This document shows positions 26,462 to 34,972 of a stretch of 64,000 bases of DNA, piece by piece. The notes under the pieces were generated by a model. That model made no database searches and had not been told where the DNA came from. It was given only the letters and a program-made list of their open reading frames with translations. The DNA is from Bacteroidota bacterium (lineage in GTDB: Bacteria > Bacteroidota > Bacteroidia > Flavobacteriales_E > Vicingaceae). Numbering within the stretch: position 1 is the first letter of the stretch; the number at the start of each line of letters is the position of its first letter. The DNA lies in the NCBI GenBank assembly GCA_013112545.1, contig JABFGJ010000005.1, positions 140,079 through 204,078 on the forward strand, written 5' to 3'. A program made the position numbers and the translations under genes.

Positions 26462-26487
26462 AACCACGGGGTTAATATTTATTTAGA

Positions 26488-26529
26488 ATTGCACTATTTG
26501 GTCAAATGCTTGCACAAAATGGTCAAATG
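26488..26529 (-). promoter_or_regulatory. Two contiguous 21-bp direct repeats, candidate AraC-type operator
   Basis: Read on the minus strand, CATTTGACCATTTTGTGCAAG (26529-26509) is followed without gap by CATTTGACCAAATAGTGCAAT (26508-26488); 17 of 21 positions agree, with the conserved blocks CATTTGACCA and GTGCAA. Each unit therefore has two half-sites, matching the two helix-turn-helix motifs of an AraC domain, and the 21-bp period is two helical turns. It lies between the hybrid two-component regulator, which ends in an AraC domain, and the T9SS gene, reading towards the latter. Confidence 0.6.
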
Positions 26530-26700
26530 TGTATTTGCCTTGGCTTCGACACAGCATTCTCTCTTGTCGTCGATAAATAACTCAGCACAACAAGCTGATA
26601 TTACAATTTTAGTTCTACTGAGTGTTTGAGGCATGAGAAATGCATCGGTTGAGGTAAAATGCTTTCCTTTTAACAATAAGATTAAATGTTATGGGTTGAT

Positions 26701-29700
26701 TTAGTTTTGTGATAAGCCTGTAGGAGTGCTACCGTACTCTTCTTTAAAAAGTCTATTAAAATATGATACACTATTAAATCCACAGGCATAAGCAATTTCA
26801 GCAACATTATTTTTATTCTCTGTAATTAGTTGTTTTGCTTGCTCTAACCTCTTTTGCTTTAAATAGCCTAGTGGTGTGTTGTTATATTTATCTTTCACTG
26901 TTCGCTGAAATGTTGACTGACTCATTGCAAATTCAGTTAAGTATTTACTCCAACTAAAGTCAGGGTTAGCTAAGTTTTGAGTTAATATTTTTTGGAATTT
27001 AGTTTCAAAGTCATTATTATTCTGACCACCCTTAGTTTGCTCTTCTGATTTTTGATTTAAAAAATGGTTTCGCAACCTTAACCTATTACTCAAAACACTA
27101 TTAATTATAGCGTTTAACTCGTTTACATTAAAAGGTTTTGATAAATATGCTTCAGCACCTTTTTGCCAAGCATCAATTTTTGTTTTATCAGCGCCTTTTG
27201 CCGTTAACATAATTACTCCAATAAAGTTGGTCTCCTTATTACTCTTTAACATTTTAAGAAATTCAACCCCGTCTATTTTTGGCATCATTATGTCTGAAAT
27301 AATTAAATCGGGCACATGTTTTTTGGCCATTTCAAAACCTTGAACTCCATTCTCTGCTTCAATTATTTGATATTGTGTCTCTAGGTTTTTGCGAATAAAC
27401 TTTCGAATATCTTCATGATCTTCTACCAATAAAACAAGTGGTAATTCATCCTTGCTTTTATTTACAATACGAATAGGAGCTAGGTTTTTGGGCTTATTTA
27501 TTATAGGATTTGTTTTTACGATTATAACGCTTTCTTCTGACTCCTCAAAAGGGATTTCTAGTGTAAAACAGGCGCCCGAATTTTTACGGTTTTCTACAGT
27601 CAAGCTCCCTTCTAAAATTTCTGAAAATTGTTTGGAAAGAGACAAGCCAATCCCACTTCCAGTTTTATTACTATTTTCTTTCGTGTCAGACCTAAAAAAC
27701 CGGTCAAAAACGTGCGGTATCTCATCGGGTTTTATTCCCTCTCCCGAATCTTCAACTTCTATCTTTAATCTATTGTTAACTAAATTGATTCGTATATATA
27801 TATAGCCCTGCAACGGAGTAAATTTTAATGCATTCGACAATAAATTATTGATTATTTTTTCGACTAAGTCGGGGTCTGATTTCCCAATCAAAGTTTGCTC
27901 AGGATTTTCAATCACAACTTTTATTTCTTTCCTTTCAAACCATTGCTGATGTTGTGCAACTATATTTTCAATCAATTCAATACAATCAAATATTTTAATT
28001 TCTTTTTGAAGCTTCCCGTCTTCAGAACGAGCTATATCCAATAATTGGTTAATCAATTTAGTTAGGCGAATACTGTGTTTTTGAATAAAACCTAAGTCTT
28101 CATGTATCGATGGGTTTAATTCACTCTTGTAGTTCTGTAAAATAGTGTCTATGGGTCCTTTTATTAAGGTCAGAGGTGTTTTTAGTTCGTGAGAAATATT
28201 TGAAAAAAACACCGTTTTTGCCCTATTTGCCTTTTCCAGTTCTTTTGATTGTATCGCCAGTCTTTTCAAAGCCAACTCAGTTTGTTCTTTTTCATTTTTT
28301 AGTTCAGCAGTTCTATGATCTACCTCCCGCATTAAACTTAATTCCCGTTTTTTTGCTAATTGTTGCTTTCTGATAAACACAAAGACTAGTAAACTCAAAA
28401 ATCCAACAACACAAAACACTTTAAACCAGGTAGTTTCATAAAAAAAGGAAGCAATAGTAATGGTTGAAAAAGCCACATCATTTCCAACAACTCCTTGATT
28501 ATTTTTTGCTCTTACTTTAAAAGTAAAATCACCATGAGGTAATTGAGTGTAATTTGCAAACCTATTATTTCCCGCACTTCGCCAAGCTTTATCATACCCT
28601 TCTAGCCAGTATTCAAATTCAATTAATTCTGGTGAAAGGAAATAAGGAGAGGTAAAATGAAAACTTAAATCCCTAATATCCTTATCAAGCATCACTTTCT
28701 GGGGAGATAAAATAGAGCTGTCTTTAAAAGTAAGTTCAGTAATTTCTACGAAGTTAATCAAAGGGTCATTCTTTATAAAGTCTGGCTCTAGCACTGCTAA
28801 ACCTTGCATTGTAGGATAATAAAGTTGCTGATTACTATCCAAAATGCTAGATTGTTGAAAGCCTCCATTGGTTTCAGAAATATTCATTCCCCTGTTTTTA
28901 TTGAATGTCTGCGGATAAACTCTATGTTGTTTCTTATCGAATACTTCTTGAATTTCCTTTTTACCAATTTTATATATTCCGTTATTTCCACTTAACCATA
29001 TATTATCTTGGTTATCAATATTTATACTTGAAATTAAGTTCTCTTTTAATCCTTCTTCAGTGGTTAAATTTTTGAAGGTATCTCCTTTTTTTACAACAAG
29101 TCCTTTATCATAAGTCCCTATCCACAATTGTCCATTTTTGTCGAAAAATAACTCTCTTATATTGTTAGAAGGGAGCCCATTTTGTTTTGAAAAATTAATT
29201 AAGTTCCCTTCTGAAAACACGAAATAACCATTATTAAGTGTAGCAAAGTAAGGCTCATTCTTAGGAGAAAACTCAATTTTTGTAATCCTCGAACCTACTT
29301 CTTCAAAAGTGATAAGATTCGCCCAGAGCGTGTCTTTTAATGAATAAATCCCACCTAAATCTGTCCCTATTAACAATCGATCTTTAGATGTATCATACTT
29401 CATAGCAAGTATAGTATGGTTTTTTATCCCATCCATATTAAGGGCTTTAAAGGTGTTAGACTTGCTTTGATCTAATTCAAACACTCCAAAACCAAAAGTT
29501 CCAACCCAAACTTTTCCTCTCCCATCAGAAGCGATTGACCAAACATCAAAATCAGGTCCATTGTCACCTTTCTTATATATTATTGTTTCTCCATATTTAT
29601 CCCTTTTGTATAGTGGCCCTCCATTGGTTCCAACCCACAAATTTTGAGCAGCATCTTTATGAATTGCCAAAATTATTTCAGAAGCTAAATGACCTTTTAT

Positions 29701-30705
29701 ATACTTCACATCATTTAAACTTAGTTTAATCAATCCGCCACCATTGAACCCCAACCAGATTTCTTCCTTATTTTTATAATAAATTGCTGATACATTTCCT
29801 CTTATCTCAGCCATTTCTTTAGCTACTAATTGCTTATTCCCATTTATTAAACAATAAAGCCCTTTTTTCTGAACTCCAAAATAAAAAGTAATACTATCTA
29901 TCGCAAGAAACTGTTTGGCTAATATTGGTTCGCTAATCGAATATCTTTTTTCTAATGAATAGCTTTTACGGTTTACCTTATAGATTGCGGTTCTATTCAT
30001 ATAATACAATTCATTTTCAGAACTTAATGAAATCCCAAAATCATCATTTGGTGGTTTAGAGTCTGCTACCCATTTTAATATTCCTGTTTCAATTGTAAAG
30101 CTATAAACACCCTCCGAAGAACTAATCCAAGCAATATTATTTTCATCAACAATTACCTGTAAAGCCATTTTTCCATTTAGTTCTTGTTCAGAAACCCTAA
30201 TTATAGAATCCTCTTTAATTACAACTAATCCCCTTTCTTGAACTAACACAATTATTTCTCCATTGGCACCTTCTGCAATTCCGCTTATTCCATTGGCAGG
30301 CAACCCATTTGAGGTAGAAAAGTGGATTAACTCATCTTTATTATATTTAAATACTCCGTTATTTTCTGTGCCAACCCAAATATTTTGTTTCGAATCTTCA
30401 AATATATTTATTACTCTTTCGTAATCAAGGGTCTTGCTATTTGTTCTATGAAATCGCAATCCATCAAACCGAACAAGTCCTCCATATGTTCCTATCCAAA
30501 TAAAACCATCAGATGCCTGTAGTATAGCATTAACTGAATTTTGGGGTAAATTATCCTGCGTAGTCCACCTGTTTATATTATATGTGGTAGGTAAATCTTG
30601 AGTAATCTTATCAGTTTGTGCGAGTATTAATTTAGAGCAACAACAAAGCAATAAAAGAAAAAATAGGTAACTTCTTAAAGACAAATCAAATAAGTAAAAA
30701 GGCAA
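26701..30705 (-). CDS. Hybrid two-component system regulator (sensor kinase, receiver, AraC output)
   Basis: A 1334-residue one-protein signalling system. A signal/anchor segment (YLFFLLLLCCCSKLILAQ) is followed by two seven-bladed propellers of Reg_prop repeats (about 40-650; IWIGTYGGLVRFDG type), a Y_Y_Y domain near 690-745 and a TM at about 755-775. The HisKA domain has H839 (SNISHELKTPLTL), then come a HATPase, a receiver with D1138 (ISDIMMPKIDG) and an AraC helix-turn-helix pair in the last 100 residues. No ATG precedes the signal segment: the start must be TTG at 30705 or, more likely for the signal peptide, TTG at 30684. Known relatives sense oligosaccharides in the periplasm; here the adjacent target is a T9SS protein, with no SusC/SusD pair. 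Confidence 0.93.
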   Translation of the reverse strand: MPFYLFDLSLRSYLFFLLLLCCCSKLILAQTDKITQDLPTTYNINRWTTQDNLPQNSVNAILQASDGFIWIGTYGGLVRFDGLRFHRTNSKTLDYERVINIFEDSKQNIWVGTENNGVFKYNKDELIHFSTSNGLPANGISGIAEGANGEIIVLVQERGLVVIKEDSIIRVSEQELNGKMALQVIVDENNIAWISSSEGVYSFTIETGILKWVADSKPPNDDFGISLSSENELYYMNRTAIYKVNRKSYSLEKRYSISEPILAKQFLAIDSITFYFGVQKKGLYCLINGNKQLVAKEMAEIRGNVSAIYYKNKEEIWLGFNGGGLIKLSLNDVKYIKGHLASEIILAIHKDAAQNLWVGTNGGPLYKRDKYGETIIYKKGDNGPDFDVWSIASDGRGKVWVGTFGFGVFELDQSKSNTFKALNMDGIKNHTILAMKYDTSKDRLLIGTDLGGIYSLKDTLWANLITFEEVGSRITKIEFSPKNEPYFATLNNGYFVFSEGNLINFSKQNGLPSNNIRELFFDKNGQLWIGTYDKGLVVKKGDTFKNLTTEEGLKENLISSINIDNQDNIWLSGNNGIYKIGKKEIQEVFDKKQHRVYPQTFNKNRGMNISETNGGFQQSSILDSNQQLYYPTMQGLAVLEPDFIKNDPLINFVEITELTFKDSSILSPQKVMLDKDIRDLSFHFTSPYFLSPELIEFEYWLEGYDKAWRSAGNNRFANYTQLPHGDFTFKVRAKNNQGVVGNDVAFSTITIASFFYETTWFKVFCVVGFLSLLVFVFIRKQQLAKKRELSLMREVDHRTAELKNEKEQTELALKRLAIQSKELEKANRAKTVFFSNISHELKTPLTLIKGPIDTILQNYKSELNPSIHEDLGFIQKHSIRLTKLINQLLDIARSEDGKLQKEIKIFDCIELIENIVAQHQQWFERKEIKVVIENPEQTLIGKSDPDLVEKIINNLLSNALKFTPLQGYIYIRINLVNNRLKIEVEDSGEGIKPDEIPHVFDRFFRSDTKENSNKTGSGIGLSLSKQFSEILEGSLTVENRKNSGACFTLEIPFEESEESVIIVKTNPIINKPKNLAPIRIVNKSKDELPLVLLVEDHEDIRKFIRKNLETQYQIIEAENGVQGFEMAKKHVPDLIISDIMMPKIDGVEFLKMLKSNKETNFIGVIMLTAKGADKTKIDAWQKGAEAYLSKPFNVNELNAIINSVLSNRLRLRNHFLNQKSEEQTKGGQNNNDFETKFQKILTQNLANPDFSWSKYLTEFAMSQSTFQRTVKDKYNNTPLGYLKQKRLEQAKQLITENKNNVAEIAYACGFNSVSYFNRLFKEEYGSTPTGLSQN

Positions 30706-30835
30706 CTAAAAATTTCAATTTTCAAAATAAGCAGATTTTTATTCATTTGCTAGGATAATTAACTTATGATAAAAAATTAATTATTATCCTTTAAGATATT
30801 TCAAGGAAGATTTTCTTAGAATTTCTAAAAGTTTT

Positions 30836-30853
30836 TTAGAACGATTGTTCTAA
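30836..30853. promoter_or_regulatory. Perfect 18-bp palindrome, candidate TetR operator
   Basis: TTAGAAC-GATT-GTTCTAA has two exact 7-bp arms and a 4-bp spacer. It lies 59 bp before the TetR gene and overlaps the -33 region of its promoter, the usual place for autorepression. The architecture resembles the TAGACC-N4-GGTCTA boxes of NemR-like TetR regulators. Confidence 0.65.
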
Positions 30854-30870
30854 TCTAACTAAAACAAGTT

Positions 30871-30878
30871 TACTTTTG
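30871..30878 (+). promoter_or_regulatory. -7 box of the TetR regulator gene
   Basis: TACTTTTG fits TAnnTTTG exactly, 34 bp before the ATG at 30912. TTG at 30845-30847, inside the palindrome, lies 23 bp upstream and could be the -33 element. Confidence 0.55.
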
Positions 30879-30911
30879 ACTTATATATTCAACAATTATT
30901 AACCCTTTAAA

Positions 30912-31493
30912 ATGGCAAGAGTAAAACAATTTGACCAAAATGAAGTATTAGAAAAAGCAATGAATCTTTTCTGGAATAAAGGTTATCATGCAACTTCAAT
31001 GCAAGATTTAGTAGATCATTTAGGTATAAATCGAGCAAGTATATACGCGACTTTTGAAAGTAAAAACGAATTGTTTAATAAGTCCATCTCCTTGTATCAA
31101 GAACTTGAAACCAAAAGAATAGCAGACTTCTTATACCAATACGTCAATGTTAGGCAGGGCTTATATTACCTTTTTGAAACTGATGTGCAAAAAGCATGTT
31201 CTAGCACAACTAAAAATGGTTGTTTCTTAATTAATTCTATTGCGGAATTGGCAAATACAAATCATGACATTTGCGCTCAATTGTCAATATATCAAGGAAA
31301 TTTTGAACGAGCATTTATTAACTATTTGCAATACGGTGTTAATCAAGGTCAGATTTCGCCTTATAAAGACATTTATGCAATTGCCAATTATTTGTTTATT
31401 CTGCAAGGCGGTTTTAAAACCGTTTCAAAAATTCAACACAATTCAACTGAATTAACTAAAACGATAACTATCGGACTAACGATATTAGATTAG
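30912..31493 (+). CDS. TetR/AcrR family transcriptional regulator
   Basis: A 193-residue repressor. The N-terminal helix-turn-helix is clear: KAMNLFWNKGYHATSMQDLVDHLGINRASIYATFESKNELF at about 16-57 has the family's spacing, written here in part as GYHATSMQDLV and LGINRASIYATF. The C-terminal ligand domain contains TKNGCFLINSIAEL, a Cys-Phe-Leu segment typical of the NemR/AcuR-like group that respond to electrophiles or acrylate-like compounds. It is followed by a convergent FNR-like regulator gene 8 bp away. Its own promoter contains a perfect palindrome, so autoregulation is likely. No obvious enzyme target is adjacent. Confidence 0.9.
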   Translation: MARVKQFDQNEVLEKAMNLFWNKGYHATSMQDLVDHLGINRASIYATFESKNELFNKSISLYQELETKRIADFLYQYVNVRQGLYYLFETDVQKACSSTTKNGCFLINSIAELANTNHDICAQLSIYQGNFERAFINYLQYGVNQGQISPYKDIYAIANYLFILQGGFKTVSKIQHNSTELTKTITIGLTILD

Positions 31494-31501
31494 TGGTTCG
31501 G

Positions 31502-32209
31502 TTATTCCAATCGATTTGCTAACATTGCTAAACCGTGGATATCGAGCAATTTAATTCTTTTGCCATCTAAAGATATTAGCTTTTCTTTTTTTAATTCTCC
31601 AATTAAGCGGATTACTGCTTCTGTAGCTGTACCAACTAGATTTGCAATTTCTTCTCGACTTAATTTGACATTAATGCAGTTTTCTTCATCCAAGCCAAAT
31701 GTTTCTTTTAACCACAAAAGCATTTCGGCAAGCCTTTGTTTAGTTGTTTTCTGAGCCATATCCGTAATCAAACGGGAGGCTTCATTCCAATTTTTGGCTG
31801 TTAATTCTAACATTTTCAAACTAAAGTTTGGGTCAGATTTTATAAGCCCAAAAAAATCATTCGCTGGAACAAAACAAACTATTGAACCTTCTAAAGCTAC
31901 AGCAGTGCTACTCAGTTTGCTTTTACTCAACATCGAGTTGTAGCCCATGATATCGCCATCTTTAGCAAAGCGAATAATTTGTTCTTTGCCGCTTGGACCC
32001 ATTTTGCTTAATTTGATTTTTCCTTTCTTTACACAAAACAAACCTCTAGCAAAACCACCTTCTTTAAAAATCGTTTCCCCTTTTTCATAAAAGTCACTGC
32101 TTTTATGGTTATCTATGTTTTCAAGTTGATCGGATTGCAAATCACAAAAAACAGATTTATTCCATGAGCTACAATTAAGACAAGAAATCGAATGAATTTT
32201 TTTACTCAT
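31502..32209 (-). CDS. Crp/Fnr family regulator with FNR-like cysteines
   Basis: A 235-residue regulator with a cyclic-nucleotide-like sensor domain (about 30-145) and a C-terminal winged helix (about 160-230; LSREEIANLVGTATEAVIRLI, the last part being the recognition helix with E and R). Cysteines at 10, 13 and 22, plus C112 in the sensor domain, match the number and placement of the four [4Fe-4S] ligands of FNR, although spacing differs (C-X2-C-X8-C here). That supports oxygen sensing. It is divergent from ccoI, and the shared 73-bp gap holds an FNR-type box. It is the best candidate controller of the cbb3 locus. Confidence 0.85.
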   Translation of the reverse strand: MSKKIHSISCLNCSSWNKSVFCDLQSDQLENIDNHKSSDFYEKGETIFKEGGFARGLFCVKKGKIKLSKMGPSGKEQIIRFAKDGDIMGYNSMLSKSKLSSTAVALEGSIVCFVPANDFFGLIKSDPNFSLKMLELTAKNWNEASRLITDMAQKTTKQRLAEMLLWLKETFGLDEENCINVKLSREEIANLVGTATEAVIRLIGELKKEKLISLDGKRIKLLDIHGLAMLANRLE

Positions 32210-32226
32210 GGTGTGAATACAGTTTC

Positions 32227-32270
32227 ATGACAAATATCATACTTTAAAGAGACAATTAAAAGAAATTTTG
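32227..32270 (+). promoter_or_regulatory. FNR-type box and -7 element of ccoI
   Basis: ATGA-CAAATA-TCAT at 32227-32240 contains the TGA-N6-TCA core of Crp/Fnr sites. AAATTTTG at 32263-32270 is a -7-like element; the G of its TTTG is 36.5 bp from the box centre, putting the box near -41.5, a class II activator position. The ATG of ccoI at 32283 follows closely. The box also overlaps a possible minus-strand -7 (GATATTTG) for the regulator gene, which would allow autorepression. Confidence 0.6.
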
Positions 32271-32282
32271 CCACCTTCTACT

Positions 32283-34691
32283 ATGAATAAAACAAACTCT
32301 AAAATAAAAGCTGAAGTCTGCTACCACTGTGGCGATGCTTGCGATGTAGAGTTGATTATTTTTGATGAAAAGCAGTTTTGTTGTCATGGATGCAAAACAG
32401 TTTATGAAATTCTTGCTCAAAATGATCTATGCGACTACTATCGGATAGAGCAAATGCCTGGTATAACACCCAAAATAAAAACAGAAAACAAATTTGAGTA
32501 TTTAGAAAATGAATCCATCATTGAGCAGCTCGTAGATTTTAAAAATGAGTCCATTAGCAAGGTTCACTTTTTTATTCCTCAAATTCATTGTAGTTCTTGC
32601 TTGTGGTTATTAGAAAACCTCTATAAACTTCATGAAGGAGTAAGTAGCAGCCGAGTCAATTTCATGAAAAAGGAAATATCGATTAGCTTTAAAAATGAAT
32701 ACTTAAGCCTTAGAAAACTTGTAGAATTGCTTGCTAGTTTAGGCTATGAACCCGAAATCACTTTAGACCAATTAAGTCCAAACAAACGAAAAAAAGTTAG
32801 CCGAAGGCTCATTTATCAAATTGGATTAGCAGGTTTTGCATTTGGAAACATTATGCTGATGAGTTTGCCAGAGTACTTTGGTCTAGATGAGCATAGTTTC
32901 GATCAGTTTTCAAAATGGTTTGGTTGGTTAAACTTGATTATAGCAACGCCTGTCGCAATATATAGCGGACAAGATTATTTTAAATCTTCGTGGATAAGCT
33001 TGAAACAAAGGCGTTTAAATATAGACATTCCAATTGCTATAGGTTTGTTTGTATTGTATTTCAGAAGCAGCTATGAAATCATTAGTAAAACAGGGCCTGG
33101 CTATTTCGATTCGCTTTGTGGCTTGCTTTTCTTTTTGCTAATTGGCCGAATTTTTCAAGAAAAAACCTACCATCAATTATCTTTTGAGCGAGACTATAAA
33201 TCCTACTTCCCCATTTCAGTTTCAAGAATTTCTAAAAAAGGAATCGAAGTAAGCACACCTGTGAATGATATAAAAAAGGGAGACCGTTTAAGAATTAGAA
33301 ATGGAGAACTTATTCCGGTTGATGCCATATTAATTTCTGGCGAAGCCAACATTGACAATAGCTTTGCAACAGGTGAATCGGATCCAATTAAAATGGTTTC
33401 TGGAGATCGAATTTACGCCGGTGGAAAACAAGAAGGCGAATCCATTATTGTTGAAGCCATTCGACCTTTATCGCAAAGCAAATTAACTCGACTTTGGAAC
33501 GAACAATCTGGTCAACAACATTACTCGAGCTCATTTTCTGAAATGACCGATCAAATTAGCCAATGGTTTACTCCCATCATTTTAATTATAGCGCTTTTAT
33601 CCGGACTATGGCAAATGCAGCATGGTTTAGGAAAAGCAATTCAAGTTGTTTCTGCAGTTTTAATTGTTGCATGCCCTTGTGCTTTAGCACTTGCTGCCCC
33701 TTTTACTTTTGGCCATGGTAGCCGTTGGCTAGGTCGCCAAAAATGCTATTTGAGAGACTCTTTTGTGATAGAAACTATGGCTAAACTAAGCCACCTTGTT
33801 TTTGATAAAACAGGAACTTTAACCTATAGCAGACATAAAAACATTGAATACATCGGCAAAGTTCTATCGCCAGGTGAACAAGCTGCTATTCGTTCTATTT
33901 TTTATCAAAGTAATCATCCGCTTAGTCGATTAATATTAGCTTTCATACCTAAAGTCGAATTATTAGAAATTGAACAATTTGAAGAAATCGCTGGTCAGGG
34001 AATGCAAGCGAGAATAAATCAAATATCATTTAGAATTGGGTCTGCCAAATGGATTAAACCGGACTTAATCAATGCTAAAGAAACCATTGTTGTAATTGAA
34101 AAAGATGGGGAGTATTTAGGGCATTATTTAATAAAAAACGAATATCGAAAAGGCCTAGAAACTCTAGCTCAAAAATTAAATGAATCATACGAATTATCCA
34201 TCTTATCAGGAGACAATGACGGTCAGCAAGAAAAACTAAAAACAATATTTGGCCATAAAATCAAGATGCTGTTTAATCAAAGTCCACAGGATAAATTAAA
34301 TTACATCAAGCAAATTCAAAAATCACAGCAAGTGATGATGATAGGCGATGGACTAAATGATGCAGGAGCTTTAAATCAAAGTGATGTGGGTTTAGCAATA
34401 GCTGAGGACACCAATGCCTTTTCGCCAGCCTGTGATATAATTTTGGGTGCTGAACATTTCGAAAATTTAGCTACTTACCTGGCTTTCACAAAAAGCTGCA
34501 AGAGAATAGTTATTATCTCTTTTGTTATTTCATTTTTATACAATTTAGTGGGACTAACCCTTGCAGTGCAAGGATTACTTTCACCAGTTTATGCAGCCAT
34601 TTTAATGCCTTTAAGTTCAGTAAGTGTAGTTGGCTTTGTAAGTTTAGCCGTTAATTGGAAAGCATATCGTATAGAAAAACAAATTTTCTAA
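32283..34691 (+). CDS. ccoI: cbb3 oxidase-associated copper-type P1B ATPase
   Basis: 802 residues from ATG 32283; an upstream in-frame TTG at 32268 lies in the -7 box and is unlikely. An N-terminal Cys-rich segment (CYHCGDACD, FCCHGCKTVYE) is followed by a heavy-metal domain with CSSC in IPQIHCSSCLWLLENLY, about eight membrane spans, the CPC metal site in VACPCALALAAPF (about 464), DKTGT with the phosphorylated Asp near 507 and the GDGLNDAGAL hinge. This domain set is that of CcoI/FixI/CtpA, which delivers copper for the CuB centre of cbb3 oxidase. It stands before ccoS-ccoNO, with a separate promoter for those genes. Confidence 0.93.
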   Translation: MNKTNSKIKAEVCYHCGDACDVELIIFDEKQFCCHGCKTVYEILAQNDLCDYYRIEQMPGITPKIKTENKFEYLENESIIEQLVDFKNESISKVHFFIPQIHCSSCLWLLENLYKLHEGVSSSRVNFMKKEISISFKNEYLSLRKLVELLASLGYEPEITLDQLSPNKRKKVSRRLIYQIGLAGFAFGNIMLMSLPEYFGLDEHSFDQFSKWFGWLNLIIATPVAIYSGQDYFKSSWISLKQRRLNIDIPIAIGLFVLYFRSSYEIISKTGPGYFDSLCGLLFFLLIGRIFQEKTYHQLSFERDYKSYFPISVSRISKKGIEVSTPVNDIKKGDRLRIRNGELIPVDAILISGEANIDNSFATGESDPIKMVSGDRIYAGGKQEGESIIVEAIRPLSQSKLTRLWNEQSGQQHYSSSFSEMTDQISQWFTPIILIIALLSGLWQMQHGLGKAIQVVSAVLIVACPCALALAAPFTFGHGSRWLGRQKCYLRDSFVIETMAKLSHLVFDKTGTLTYSRHKNIEYIGKVLSPGEQAAIRSIFYQSNHPLSRLILAFIPKVELLEIEQFEEIAGQGMQARINQISFRIGSAKWIKPDLINAKETIVVIEKDGEYLGHYLIKNEYRKGLETLAQKLNESYELSILSGDNDGQQEKLKTIFGHKIKMLFNQSPQDKLNYIKQIQKSQQVMMIGDGLNDAGALNQSDVGLAIAEDTNAFSPACDIILGAEHFENLATYLAFTKSCKRIVIISFVISFLYNLVGLTLAVQGLLSPVYAAILMPLSSVSVVGFVSLAVNWKAYRIEKQIF

Positions 34692-34726
34692 TACCCCTTT
34701 TTTCTCTAAAGCAAGTTAAAAAAACC

Positions 34727-34769
34727 TGACATTTATCATTTTTTAACAATGTCAACTATTACACCTTTG
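34727..34769 (+). promoter_or_regulatory. FNR-type box and -7 element of the ccoS-ccoNOQP operon
   Basis: TGACATTTATCAT at 34727-34739 matches the ccoI-promoter box TGACAAATATCAT at 11 of 13 positions. The TTTG of the -7 region (34766-34769) is again 36.5 bp from the box centre. The box is therefore at about -41.5 in both promoters, as for class II FNR activation. The ATG of ccoS at 34784 follows 14 bp after the TTTG. Confidence 0.65.
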
Positions 34770-34783
34770 CTTAAATTCTATTT

Positions 34784-34972
34784 ATGGGCGTACTCATTAT
34801 TTTAATAATTGCAAGCTTCGTTGTTGCACTTGGTTTTCTTGTGGCTTTTATTTGGTCGGTAAAATCAGGACAATACGACGATTCTTATACTCCATCGGTT
34901 AGAATGCTATTTGACGAAAAAGGAAACACAACAAACACTAAAAACGATAAAAACAATACGAATGAACAATAA
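34784..34972 (+). CDS. ccoS: cbb3 oxidase maturation protein CcoS
   Basis: A 62-residue membrane protein, the normal size for CcoS. One N-terminal membrane span (VLIILIIASFVVALGFLVAF) is followed by the family motif IWSVKSGQYDD and the conserved PSVRMLFDEK segment, then a charged tail. CcoS is needed for heme and copper insertion into the catalytic subunit. Its 3' end overlaps the start of ccoNO by 11 bp, so the two are translationally coupled. Confidence 0.93.
   Translation: MGVLIILIIASFVVALGFLVAFIWSVKSGQYDDSYTPSVRMLFDEKGNTTNTKNDKNNTNEQ

Noticed and set aside
26494..26676. 60-codon frame overlapping the tandem 21-bp repeats
   Set aside because: Its end is simply the translated operator repeats (THLTILCKHLTK), and it has no signal peptide or family features.
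32268..34691. TTG start of ccoI at 32268
   Set aside because: The TTG belongs to the -7 promoter box; the ATG at 32283 gives a normal CcoI N-terminus.
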